Source: Streptomyces sp. NBC_00459 (GTDB taxonomy: Bacteria; Actinomycetota; Actinomycetes; Streptomycetales; Streptomycetaceae). From it: a stretch of 64,000 nucleotides of DNA. Under the pieces are notes generated by a model. The model was not told the DNA's origin. It made no database searches and was given only the letters and a program-made list of their open reading frames with translations. The position numbers and the translations under genes were made by a program. The stretch spans positions 6,572,001 to 6,636,000 of the forward strand of contig NZ_CP107903.1 in assembly GCF_036013955.1 (NCBI RefSeq), given 5' to 3'. Each line of letters begins with the position of its first letter. Position 1 is the stretch's first letter. This document shows positions 35,846 through 43,892 of the stretch, in pieces.

Positions 35846-37645
35846 ATGGGGGACAAGGCAACTCTGTTGGAGACAGGGCGATTTGTGCAGCCTTCCGACC
35901 GGGACGAAACCGGCGAGGCGGTAGAAGAGGCACGCACGCGGCTCGCGGCCGAAGCAGGCGACGTCGAGGCGATGAGTGTCCTCGGAGCCATGCTGCTGCG
36001 CCGCGGTGATCTCGACGGAGCCGAGCCTCAGCTGCGTGCCGCCACCGCCGCCGGTGACCGTGCCGCGGCCAACAACCTCGGCGTCCTCCTCCACCAGCGC
36101 GGGTACGCCGACGACGCCGCCGGATGGTGGCGGATCGCCGCCGTCGCCGGCTCCGCCCCCGCCGCGCACGCGCTCGGCCGCCACCACCGCGAGCGCGGTG
36201 ACGAGCCGGCCGCCGAGTACTGGCTGCGCCAGTCCGCCGAGCAGGGGCATGTGCTGGGCGCGTACGCCCTCGCCGATCTGCTGGAGCACCGCGGGGACGC
36301 GGCCACCGAGCAGTGGATGCGGGTCGCCGCCGAGCGGGGGCACCGGGAGGCCGCGTACCGGCTTGCCCGTGCGCTCGACCGCAAGGCCGCGGAGGGTGCG
36401 GAGAGCGCGGGCGTCGAGGACGGTGCGGGTGACAGCGGTGCCGGGGAGGTCGAGCAGTGGTACCGGCAGGCCGCCGCTCGCGGGCATCAGCGGGCCGCAC
36501 TGCATCTCGGGTCCATTCTGGAGAGGCGTGGTGAGCTCAAGGAGGCCGGGCGCTGGTATCTGACGTCCGCCAAGGACGGCGAGGCACGGGCAGCGTGTGC
36601 GCTCGGGTTCCTGCTGCGCGACGCGGGGGACGCCGAGAGCGCCGCCGTGTGGTGGCTGCGGGCTGCCCAGGACGGGGACGGCAACGCCGCCAACGCGCTG
36701 GGAGCGCTGCACGCCGAGCGCGGTGAGACCCAGACCGCCGAGCGCTGGTACCGGGCGGCCATGGACGCCGGGGACGTGAACGGCGCGTACAACCTCGGCC
36801 TGCTCTGCGCCGAGCAGTCGCGGAACGCGCAGGCCGAGCAGTGGTACCGGCGGGCCGCGTACGCCGGGCACCGCGAGGCGGCGAACGCGCTGGCCATTCT
36901 GCTGTTGCAGGGTGGGGACGCGGCGGGGGCCGAGCCGTGGTTCTCCAAGGCCGCCGAGGCGGGCAGTGTCGATGCCGCCTTCAACCTGGGGATTCTGCAC
37001 GCCGGGCGGGGCGAGGACGTGGCCGCGCTGCGGTGGTACGAGCGGGCAGCCGGCGCCGGGCACACCGAGGCGGCGCTCCAGGTCGGGATCGCCCGGCTGC
37101 GGGAGGGCGACGAGCGGGAGGCCGAGCGGTATCTGCGGTGCGCGGCGGGCGGGGGGAGCCCCGAGGCCGCGTACCGGCTGGCCTCCGTGCTCGACGCGCG
37201 GCGTCCGCAGGCGCCCGCGCACGAGCTCGGGGAGATCGCGCACGAGAAGACGGAGTGCGAGGAGTGGTACGAGCGGGCGGCTTCCCAGGGGCATCGGCGG
37301 GCGCAGGTGCGGGTGGGGATGCTGGCGTCGGCTCGGGGGGACGTGGTGGAGGCGGCTCGGTGGTATCGGGCGGCGGCCGAGGCCGGTTCTCGAAACGGGG
37401 CGTTCAACCTGGGGCTGTTGCTGGCCCGTGAGGGGAGTGAGCCCGAGGCCGCGGTGTGGTGGGCTCGGGCGGCCGAGGCGGGGCATGGGCGGGCCGCGTT
37501 GCGGCTGGCGCTGGTGTACGCGCGGCGGGGGGAGTTGGCGGAGGGGCAGCGGTGGGCCGATCTGGCGGTGTCGCTGGGGCCGGGGGAGGTTGCGGAGCGG
37601 GCGGCTCGGTTGCGGGACGCGTTGCGGGAGGAGCTCTCTGCTTGA
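35846..37645 (+). CDS. Sel1/TPR-repeat protein
   Basis: 599 aa from ATG 35846; ATG 35837 would add three residues. Nearly the whole length is about 15 Sel1-like repeats of roughly 36 residues built on the pattern A-x-x-L-G-x-L-...-A-x-x-W-Y-x-x-A-A (for example AAEQWYRRAAYAGHREAANALA is one repeat boundary). Such alpha-solenoids bind other proteins. No signal peptide or membrane segment is seen. Partner unknown. The gene sits alone between two identical initiator tRNA genes and is followed by repeat A. GACGAT (35833-35838) ends 7 bases before ATG 35846. Confidence 0.87.
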   Translation: MGDKATLLETGRFVQPSDRDETGEAVEEARTRLAAEAGDVEAMSVLGAMLLRRGDLDGAEPQLRAATAAGDRAAANNLGVLLHQRGYADDAAGWWRIAAVAGSAPAAHALGRHHRERGDEPAAEYWLRQSAEQGHVLGAYALADLLEHRGDAATEQWMRVAAERGHREAAYRLARALDRKAAEGAESAGVEDGAGDSGAGEVEQWYRQAAARGHQRAALHLGSILERRGELKEAGRWYLTSAKDGEARAACALGFLLRDAGDAESAAVWWLRAAQDGDGNAANALGALHAERGETQTAERWYRAAMDAGDVNGAYNLGLLCAEQSRNAQAEQWYRRAAYAGHREAANALAILLLQGGDAAGAEPWFSKAAEAGSVDAAFNLGILHAGRGEDVAALRWYERAAGAGHTEAALQVGIARLREGDEREAERYLRCAAGGGSPEAAYRLASVLDARRPQAPAHELGEIAHEKTECEEWYERAASQGHRRAQVRVGMLASARGDVVEAARWYRAAAEAGSRNGAFNLGLLLAREGSEPEAAVWWARAAEAGHGRAALRLALVYARRGELAEGQRWADLAVSLGPGEVAERAARLRDALREELSA

Positions 37646-37681
37646 GCGGGGGGTGTGTGGTGGGGGTGGGCGTTGGCTTTT

Positions 37682-37784
37682 TCGCCCCCGCCGCCCCTAC
37701 CCGTCCCATCCCGTTCCTGGGGGCTGTGCCCCCAGACCCCCCTTCGCGCTGAAGGCGCTCGTCCTCAAACGCCGGACGGGCTGG
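37682..37784 (+). repeat. Intergenic repeat A, copy 2
   Basis: About 103 bases matching 29707-29810. This copy has a perfect CTGGGGGC (37717-37724)/GCCCCCAG (37728-37735) hairpin that could act as terminator of the Sel1-repeat gene. It lies about 70 bases before the second initiator tRNA. Confidence 0.85.
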
Positions 37785-37857
37785 AAGGTGCCGGCCGGTG
37801 CTGAAAGTAAGGGATTTGCCTTTGTCGGTCGGGCTGACGTAACGTTGGGTTTACCGA

Positions 37858-37931
37858 CGCGGGGTGGAGCAGCTCGGTAGCTCGCTGGGCTCATAACCCA
37901 GAGGTCGCAGGTTCAAATCCTGTCCCCGCTA
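37858..37931 (+). tRNA. tRNA-fMet (initiator, anticodon CAU), copy 2
   Basis: Identical in all 74 positions to the copy at 35557-35630, with the same C1/T72 mismatch and G-C-rich anticodon stem and no encoded CCA. The two copies differ in flanking sequence outside the tRNA, so only the tRNA itself is duplicated. Confidence 0.96.
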
Positions 37932-37938
37932 CTTGAGG

Positions 37939-37976
37939 CCGAGGGCCGGAGTCCGATACAGGACTTCGGCCCTCGG
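37939..37976 (+). terminator. Terminator after initiator tRNA copy 2
   Basis: 16-bp stem, 37939-37954 with 37961-37976 (one G-T pair), 6-base loop, followed by TGCGTTTT. It also separates the tRNA from the converging CBS-domain gene. Confidence 0.85.
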
Positions 37977-37988
37977 TGCGTTTTCCGT

Positions 37989-38381
37989 TCAGGCGGGCGC
38001 GTGCTGTCGTAGCGGGGCCCAGCAGCGGATGATGTCGCGGACCGAGACGATGCCCGTGGGCTCGCCGCCGTCGAGGACGATGAGGTGGCGGAAGCCGCCG
38101 TGGGCCATCGCGTGTGCGGCCTCCTCCAGGGTCCAGGAGGGCGTGGCGAAGACGACGTCGTTGGTGGTGTGGGCGTGGGCGCGTTCCGCGTCGGGGCTCT
38201 GGCCGCGGCCGACGGAGTTGAGGATGTCGCGTTCGGTGAGGATGCCGATCGCGCCGGCGTCCGGGTCGAGGACCACCGCCGCGCCGATACGCCGCGCGGC
38301 CATCAGCGAGGCCGCCTGGCGGAGTGTGTGATCGGGGCCGATGGTGAGGACCACGGTGCTCATGGCGTCACGTACGAGCAT
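37989..38381 (-). CDS. CBS-domain pair protein
   Basis: 130 aa from ATG 38381, with AGGAGGT 11 bases upstream. Two CBS domains: residues about 1-60 (MLVRDAMSTVVLTIGPDHTL, ILTERDIL) and about 70-130 (ATPSWTLEEAAHAM, GIVSVRDII). CBS pairs bind adenine nucleotides or related ligands and switch partner proteins. No partner domain is fused here. An 8-base tandem repeat lies about 47 bases upstream of the start and may be an operator. Confidence 0.9.
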   Translation of the reverse strand: MLVRDAMSTVVLTIGPDHTLRQAASLMAARRIGAAVVLDPDAGAIGILTERDILNSVGRGQSPDAERAHAHTTNDVVFATPSWTLEEAAHAMAHGGFRHLIVLDGGEPTGIVSVRDIIRCWAPLRQHAPA

Positions 38382-38427
38382 GGGGTGGAGCCACCTCCTA
38401 GAGAGTTCCCGCCCCCTGTTCATTTTT

Positions 38428-38443
38428 TCACAAGTTCACAAGT
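38428..38443 (-). promoter_or_regulatory. Tandem octamer upstream of the CBS gene
   Basis: TCACAAGT occurs twice without a gap (on the minus strand ACTTGTGA twice), beside a run of six T residues. This AT-rich patch stands out in the region upstream of the CBS-domain gene and could be a regulator-binding site or promoter element. No -10 of good quality is seen at standard spacing. Confidence 0.45.
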
Positions 38444-38532
38444 GGGGGGAGCTTCAGGGTGGCAGGTAAAGCGACGGTCAACAAGGGGGCGTGTGTGGCT
38501 GTTACAGGGCGTACGGGGGCCGGGGCCGGGAT

Positions 38533-39333
38533 CTAGTAGCGCTGATTCAGGTATCCCAGCATCTCGTCGTGCAGGTGGCCGTTCGATGCCGCCGCGTCTC
38601 CGCTGTGCGGGCCGGGGCGGCCGTCGAGGCCGGTGAACGTGCCGCCGGCCTCCGTGACGATGATCGCGTTGGCCGCCATGTCCCACAGGGACAGCTCCGG
38701 CTCCGCGCAGATGTCGATCGCGCCCTCGGCGACCAGCATGTACGGCCAGAAGTCGCCGTACGCGCGGGTGCGCCACACCTCGCGGGTCAGGTCGAGGAAG
38801 CCGCCCAGCACGCCGCGGTCCTCCCAGCCGGTGAGCGACGAGTACGCGAACGACGCGTCCGTCATCTTCGAGACGTTCGAGACGCGCAGCCGGGACGACG
38901 AGGAGAGGCTGCGGCCGGTGAACGCGCCGTGGCCCTTCGCCGCCCACCAGCGGCGGCCCAGGGCCGGAGCGGAGACCAGGCCGACCACCGGCTGGTAACC
39001 GCCCTCGCCCGCCTCCATCAGGGAGATCAGCGTGGCCCAGACGGGCACCCCGCGGACGTAGTTCTTGGTGCCGTCGATCGGGTCGATCACCCAGCGGCGG
39101 GGGCCGGTGCCCTCGATGCCGTACTCCTCGCCGAGGATCGCGTCGCGCGGGCGGGCCCGCTGCAACTGGCCCCGGATCAGGTCCTCGGCGGATTTGTCCG
39201 CCTCGCTGACCGGCGTCATGTCCGGCTTCGTCTCGACCTTGAGGTCGAGTGCCTTGAACCGGCCCATCGTCGTGGCGTCGGCGGCGTCCGCCAGCACATG
39301 GGCAAGGCGCAGGTCATCGAGATAGTCGGGCAT
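38533..39333 (-). CDS. hisN: Histidinol-phosphatase HisN (inositol-monophosphatase fold)
   Basis: 266 aa from ATG 39333. Inositol-monophosphatase superfamily: LGEEYG, the Mg-binding WVIDPIDGTKNY and LSLWDMAANAIIV are all present. Actinobacterial HisN of this type removes phosphate from L-histidinol phosphate, the penultimate step of histidine biosynthesis, in the cytoplasm. The assignment over a general inositol monophosphatase rests on remembered similarity to the S. coelicolor enzyme at the same locus (SCO5208). Confidence 0.88.
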   Translation of the reverse strand: MPDYLDDLRLAHVLADAADATTMGRFKALDLKVETKPDMTPVSEADKSAEDLIRGQLQRARPRDAILGEEYGIEGTGPRRWVIDPIDGTKNYVRGVPVWATLISLMEAGEGGYQPVVGLVSAPALGRRWWAAKGHGAFTGRSLSSSSRLRVSNVSKMTDASFAYSSLTGWEDRGVLGGFLDLTREVWRTRAYGDFWPYMLVAEGAIDICAEPELSLWDMAANAIIVTEAGGTFTGLDGRPGPHSGDAAASNGHLHDEMLGYLNQRY

Positions 39334-39542
39334 AGGCGAACCGTATCTTTCACGGCTGCCGCCGGGCTACAGGGGGAGGCGGCCGGGAAGATCCGCAGTC
39401 GGCCGGCGCTGCCGATGCCGTCGGCTCTGCCCGGGGGTGCGAATGTCGATACACGCCCCCCGGCGCTGTCGCGAACCCTTGACAGTGACTCCGTGCGCGT
39501 CAAACCTGGGGCCCAGAGCCGCTCGCCCCTGGGAGGCGAATG

Positions 39543-40175
39543 ATGCCTGGAGCGCGGGATTCCCTGCTGGATGCCGCTTACACGGCGCTCGCGCGTCGTC
39601 CGTGGTCCGCGGTGCGCATGGTCGACGTCGCGGCGGCGGCCGGAGTGTCCCGGCAGACGCTGTACAACGAGTTCGGCAGCAAGGAGGGGCTCGCCCGGGC
39701 GCTGGTCCGCAGAGAGGCCGACGCCTACCTCGCGGGCGTCGAGCGCGCTCTGACCGGGCCCGCCGACCTCGGTGCCGGTGCGCGGGAGCGGCTCACCGCG
39801 GCTGCCGAGTGGACCGCGTCGGCAGCCCGCGACAACGTCCTCGTACGGGCCCTGCTGACCGGCTCCTGGAGCGAACGGCTGCCCTCGCCGACGCTGTCCG
39901 CCGTGCCGTCCTCCGCCGTGGTGCCCGCGCAGCGACGGGCCGACGGGCCGCTGCCCTCGCCCGGCGACTTCGTGGCGCTCGTCCGGGACCGCGCCGTGAT
40001 CGTGCTGTCCGGCGCCGGGGCCGCCAAGTCGGACGTGGCCGAGATGTCCCGTACCTGCGAACTGGCCGTCCGGCTCGCCCTGTCCTGTGTCGCCGCGCCC
40101 CCGGGGGAGGGCGGCGTCGCCGGCCTCGTACGGAGCGTGTGGCAGGGGTCGGAAGGTGCTGCCGTGTGGAACTGA
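39543..40175 (+). CDS. TetR-family transcriptional regulator
   Basis: 210 aa from ATG 39543; ATG 39540 is immediately adjacent and GGGAGG is better spaced for 39543. The N-terminal helix-turn-helix is MVDVAAAAGVSRQTLYNEFG at about residues 26-45, typical of TetR. The C-terminal ligand-binding region is Ala-rich and not recognisable. It converges with the SMR exporter gene 18 bases away; regulation of that gene is possible but not shown. Confidence 0.88.
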   Translation: MPGARDSLLDAAYTALARRPWSAVRMVDVAAAAGVSRQTLYNEFGSKEGLARALVRREADAYLAGVERALTGPADLGAGARERLTAAAEWTASAARDNVLVRALLTGSWSERLPSPTLSAVPSSAVVPAQRRADGPLPSPGDFVALVRDRAVIVLSGAGAAKSDVAEMSRTCELAVRLALSCVAAPPGEGGVAGLVRSVWQGSEGAAVWN

Positions 40176-40193
40176 GGGCGCGGGCCGCGCTGC

Positions 40194-40517
40194 CTAGTGC
40201 GACGAGCCCGAGAGCTGGAGACCGATCACACCGATGATCACCAGGCTGATCGAGACGATCTTCAGGACGGACACCAGGTCGTCCAGGAAGACCATTCCGT
40301 AGATCGCGGTGCCCGCCGCGCCGATGCCGGTCCACACCGCGTACGCCGGGCCCACGTCGAGCTTCTTCAGGGAGAGGGTCAGCAGGCCGAAGCTGCCGAG
40401 GGCGAAGATGCAGAAGGCGACCGTCGGCCAGAGGCGCGTGAAGCCGTGGGACAGCTTCAGGCAGACCGCGAAGCCGACTTCCAGGAGCCCCGCCACAACG
40501 ACCAGCAGCCACGCCAT
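40194..40517 (-). CDS. Small multidrug resistance (SMR) transporter, SugE/Gdx-like
   Basis: 107 aa from ATG 40517, with GGGAGG upstream. Four transmembrane helices, the essential membrane-embedded E13 in GLLEVGFAV, and GPAYAVWTGIGAAGTAIYG in helix 3. These features fit the SugE/Gdx branch that exports guanidinium or quaternary ammonium ions by proton antiport as a dual-topology dimer. Canonical guanidine riboswitch elements were not found upstream, so the substrate is open. Confidence 0.9.
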   Translation of the reverse strand: MAWLLVVVAGLLEVGFAVCLKLSHGFTRLWPTVAFCIFALGSFGLLTLSLKKLDVGPAYAVWTGIGAAGTAIYGMVFLDDLVSVLKIVSISLVIIGVIGLQLSGSSH

Positions 40518-40629
40518 GTCTTGTCCCTCCCGTGTGCCAACGACTGCTTCGACTGCTTCGTCCCGCTCGGATCCGGCTCGGTGCGATTATGCACTTACCG
40601 GCTGTCGACCCGGCCAAACAACGCGGAGG

Positions 40630-41640
40630 TCAGTCGCCTTCCGTCCGCTCTCGCGTCGACAGCAGCCGGCGCAGGGAGTAGAGCCGCGCCGGATCGGCGT
40701 GCCCCTTCTCCACCCACTCGTCCAGCGCGCAGTCGGGCTCGTCGTGACTGCACGCGCGCGGGCAGCCCTCCGTACCCGGTTCCAGGTCGGGGAAGGCGTG
40801 GATCACGAGGGACGGGTCGACATGGTGCAGCCCGAACGAACGTACGCCCGGGGTGTCGACCACCCAGCCCGCGTCGCCCGAGAGAGGGAGGGCCAGGGCG
40901 GAGGTGGTGGTGTGGCGGCCCCGGCCCGTCACCGCGTTGACGATTCCCGTCGAGCGCCGCCGGTCGTTCGACACCAGGGCGTTGACCAGGGTCGTCTTGC
41001 CGACCCCCGAATGACCGACGAACGCCGTGATCTTGCCGTCCAGTTGCTCGCGTACGCGGGCCACGGCGGCCCCGCTCTCCAGCTCCTGGCGGCTCGTGAC
41101 GACGTACGGGATGTCCAGGGCGCCGTACAGCTCCAGGAGCTTGTCGGGCGGGGCCAGGTCCGACTTGGTCAGGACCAGGAGCGGGGTCAGGCCGCCGGCG
41201 TACGCGGCCACCAGACAGCGGTCGATGAGGCGAGGGCGGGGTTCGGGGTCCGCCAGGGCCGTCACGATGGCGAGTTGGTCGGCGTTGGCGACGACCACCC
41301 GCTCGTAGGGGTCGTCGTCGTCCGCCGTGCGGCGCAGGAGCGAGGTGCGCGCTCCGATGCGGACGATGCGGGCCAGGGTGTCCTTCTTGCCGGAGAGGTC
41401 GCCGATGACGGACACGTGGTCGCCGACCACCGCGGCCTTGCGGCCCAGTTCGCGGGCCTTCATCGCCATGACGATCCGGTCGTCGACCAGGACGGTCAGC
41501 CGGCCCCGGTCGACGGTGAGGACCATGCCGTCGGCCGCGTCCTCGTGCTTCGGGCGGATGTTCGTACGGGGTCGGTTGCCCTTGGGGTTCGGGCGGGAGC
41601 GGATGTCGTCCTCGTCGGTGTTCTTGCCGTAGCGGCGCAT
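40630..41640 (-). CDS. rsgA: Ribosome small-subunit-dependent GTPase RsgA
   Basis: 336 aa from ATG 41640. Domains: OB-fold (about 38-115), circularly permuted GTPase with G4 LTKSDL, G1 GHSGVGKTTLVNAL, G3 DTPGVRSFG, and a C-terminal zinc knuckle with Cys/His ligands (CPRACSHDEPDCAL). RsgA promotes late maturation of the 30S ribosomal subunit. It lies 16 bases downstream of aroA on the same strand, as in M. tuberculosis (Rv3228 and Rv3227, from memory). Confidence 0.95.
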   Translation of the reverse strand: MRRYGKNTDEDDIRSRPNPKGNRPRTNIRPKHEDAADGMVLTVDRGRLTVLVDDRIVMAMKARELGRKAAVVGDHVSVIGDLSGKKDTLARIVRIGARTSLLRRTADDDDPYERVVVANADQLAIVTALADPEPRPRLIDRCLVAAYAGGLTPLLVLTKSDLAPPDKLLELYGALDIPYVVTSRQELESGAAVARVREQLDGKITAFVGHSGVGKTTLVNALVSNDRRRSTGIVNAVTGRGRHTTTSALALPLSGDAGWVVDTPGVRSFGLHHVDPSLVIHAFPDLEPGTEGCPRACSHDEPDCALDEWVEKGHADPARLYSLRRLLSTRERTEGD

Positions 41641-41656
41641 GATTCCGGTCCGCCCG

Positions 41657-42997
41657 TCAGTTCCCGAGCATTCCGGCCCACAGATCGGGGAAGTCCGGGA
41701 GGGTCTTCGCCGTCGTCGCCACGTTCTCGATCCGTACGCCCTCCACCGCCAGACCGATGATCGCGCCGGCCGTCGCCATGCGGTGGTCCTCGTACGTGTG
41801 GAAGGTTCCGCCGTGCAGGGGGCGCGGGCGGATCTGCAGGCCGTCGGCCGTCTCGGTCACATCGCCGCCGAGTTCGTTGATCTCCTTCGTCAGGGCCGCC
41901 AGGCGGTCCGTCTCGTGGAGGCGCAGATGGGCCACCCCGGTGAGGGTGGAGGGGGAGTCCGCGAGGGCCGCCACCGCCGCGATGCCCGGGGTCAGCTCGC
42001 CGACCTCGCTCAGGTCCACGTCGATGCCGTGGATCGCGCCGGATCCGGTGAACTCCAGTCCGTACTCGGTGAGTTCGCAGGAGCCGCCCATCTCCGTGAA
42101 GATCTCGCGGAGCCGATCGCCGGGCTGGGTGGTGCGGGCCGGCCAGTCGGGGATCGTCACCTTGCCGCCGGTCACCAGGGCCGCCGCCAGGAAGGGCTGG
42201 GCGTTGGAGAGGTCCGGCTCGATCGTCAGGTCCCGGCCGAGCAGTGCGCCAGGGGTGACCCGCCAGACGTTCGGTTCGCCGCCCGACTCGGGGGTGTCGA
42301 CCTGGGCGCCGACCGCGCGCAGCATGTCGACCGTCATCCGGATGTGGGGGAGCGAGGGCAGGGTCGCGCCGGTGTGGCGGACCTCCACGCCCTGGTTGAA
42401 GCGGGGGGCGGAGAGGAGCAGGGCGCTCACGAACTGCGAGGACGAGGACGCGTCGATCGACACCGGGCCGCCGTCCAGGGCGCCGCTGCCGTGAACCGTC
42501 AGCGGGAGTGCGCCACGGCCGTCGTCGTCGATACGGGCGCCGAGGGACCGCAGGCCGTCGATCACGCCGTGCAGCGGACGCTCGTACGAACGCGGGTCGC
42601 CGTCGAAGCGGATCGGGCCGTCGGCGAGGGCGGCGACCGGGGGCAGGAAGCGCATCACGGTGCCGGCGTTGCCGACGTCGACCGTGGCGGGGCCGTGCAG
42701 GCCGGAGGGGATCACGCGCCAGGCCTCGCCGGAGCCGTCGGGGGCCCCCGCGACGGAGGAGTTCGAGGACACGGTCTCCTCGATGCCGACGCCCATCGTC
42801 CGCAGGGCGCCTGCCATCAGGAGGGTGTCGCGGGAGCGGAGCGGGCGGCGCAGCCAGCCGGGCTCCGAGGCGAGGGCGGCGAGGATGAGGGCGCGGTTGG
42901 TGACGGACTTGGACCCGGGCACGTGGACCGTCGCGTCGACGGCTCCGCGTGCGGTGGGGGCGGGCCAGAGGGCGGGGTCTTCGGGGTTTGGGGCCAT
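41657..42997 (-). CDS. aroA: 3-phosphoshikimate 1-carboxyvinyltransferase (EPSP synthase)
   Basis: 446 aa from ATG 42997. EPSP synthase transfers enolpyruvyl from PEP to shikimate-3-phosphate, the sixth shikimate-pathway step. Visible: PGSKSVTNRALILAAL near residue 28, LRSRDTLLM, GNAGTVMRFLPP, SSQFVSALLL, LRLHETDRLAAL and YEDHRMATA. Likely an operon with rsgA. Confidence 0.96.
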   Translation of the reverse strand: MAPNPEDPALWPAPTARGAVDATVHVPGSKSVTNRALILAALASEPGWLRRPLRSRDTLLMAGALRTMGVGIEETVSSNSSVAGAPDGSGEAWRVIPSGLHGPATVDVGNAGTVMRFLPPVAALADGPIRFDGDPRSYERPLHGVIDGLRSLGARIDDDGRGALPLTVHGSGALDGGPVSIDASSSSQFVSALLLSAPRFNQGVEVRHTGATLPSLPHIRMTVDMLRAVGAQVDTPESGGEPNVWRVTPGALLGRDLTIEPDLSNAQPFLAAALVTGGKVTIPDWPARTTQPGDRLREIFTEMGGSCELTEYGLEFTGSGAIHGIDVDLSEVGELTPGIAAVAALADSPSTLTGVAHLRLHETDRLAALTKEINELGGDVTETADGLQIRPRPLHGGTFHTYEDHRMATAGAIIGLAVEGVRIENVATTAKTLPDFPDLWAGMLGN

Positions 42998-43037
42998 GGC
43001 TTTACTTTAGTGGGCGGTCGTTCTTCGGGTGCTGCGC

Positions 43038-43118
43038 CGTTGTGGCTGGTCGAGCCCGGCGGCGGAGCCGCCAATAGTTACAGCCCCGCGCCCCTGGACG
43101 GCGCCCCTTCGGGGCGCG
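43038..43118. repeat. Intergenic repeat B, copy 1, with terminator hairpin
   Basis: Shares a CGTYGTGGCTKGTCG start and the CCCCGCGCCCCT and CGCCCC-NNC-GGGGCGC segments with 53291-53348. The hairpin GCGCCCC (43101-43107)/GGGGCGC (43111-43117) lies right after the M50-protease stop and probably ends that transcript. Copies of this element are common between Streptomyces genes. Confidence 0.7.
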
Positions 43119-43119
43119 T

Positions 43120-43842
43120 CTAGACCTCCAGCAGCCACCTGCCCCCGCCGATCAGCGAGCACAGGCTCACCGCGTGGAACAGGAAGAGCCACAGGCCCGC
43201 CGGTACATGCGTCAGTCGGGACAGCTGGTCCGCGTCCGAGTCGCCGGCTCCACCCCTCCTGCGCTTGGCCTGGAGTTCGAAGGCCGGGCGGACTCCGCCC
43301 AGGAGCAGGAACCACACCACCGCGTAGGCGAACGCCGCCTGGATCTGGGGGCCGGCGAGCCAGGACACCACCACGAAGGTGCCGCCGGAGACGAACACGG
43401 TGAGGGCGCCGTACGCGTTGCGGATCATCACCAGCATCGCCAGCAGCAGTGCCGTGGCCAGCCACAGGAGGGCCGTGATGTGGCCGGCGGCGAGGAGGGC
43501 GGCGCCGCCGAGGCCGAGCAGCGGGGGAGCGGTGTAGCCGAAGGCGGCCGTGAGGATCATGCCGATGCCGTGCGGCTTGCCCCGGCTGACGGTGAGGCCG
43601 CTGGTGTCGGAGTGCAGACGGATGCCGGTGAGGGTACGGCCGGTCAGCAGCGCGACCAGACCGTGGCCGCCCTCGTGCGCGATGGTGATCGCGTTGCGGG
43701 AGAGGCGCCACAGCGGGTGCGGGACGATCACGGCGAGCGCGGCCACCATGGTCGCGATCACCACCCACAGGTCGGGGTCGGGCTGGCTGCCGAATATCTC
43801 GTCCCAGAGGCCGGCCAGCGAGGTGGATGCGGTGCTGTCCAT
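43120..43842 (-). CDS. M50-like membrane metallopeptidase
   Basis: 240 aa from ATG 43842. About six hydrophobic segments; the zinc motif HEGGHG lies inside the second (ITIAHEGGHGLVALLTGR), as in site-2-type proteases. These cleave substrates within the membrane, often releasing regulators. No PDZ domain is present. It is divergent from the SRAP gene. Confidence 0.88.
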   Translation of the reverse strand: MDSTASTSLAGLWDEIFGSQPDPDLWVVIATMVAALAVIVPHPLWRLSRNAITIAHEGGHGLVALLTGRTLTGIRLHSDTSGLTVSRGKPHGIGMILTAAFGYTAPPLLGLGGAALLAAGHITALLWLATALLLAMLVMIRNAYGALTVFVSGGTFVVVSWLAGPQIQAAFAYAVVWFLLLGGVRPAFELQAKRRRGGAGDSDADQLSRLTHVPAGLWLFLFHAVSLCSLIGGGRWLLEV

Positions 43843-43892
43843 TGTCTGCGGAGGCTCCCTAGCGTCGCTTCGAATCTGGCAGTGTGGCACGT

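Noticed and set aside
35557..37931. Integrated element between the two tRNA copies
   Set aside because: Only one Sel1-repeat gene lies between; no integrase, replication or transfer gene, and its codon use looks like the rest.
40518..40600. Guanidine riboswitch upstream of the SMR exporter
   Set aside because: GGACAAGAC just before the start resembles the 3' end of ykkC-III, but the rest of the conserved core is absent and the stretch overlaps the Shine-Dalgarno site.
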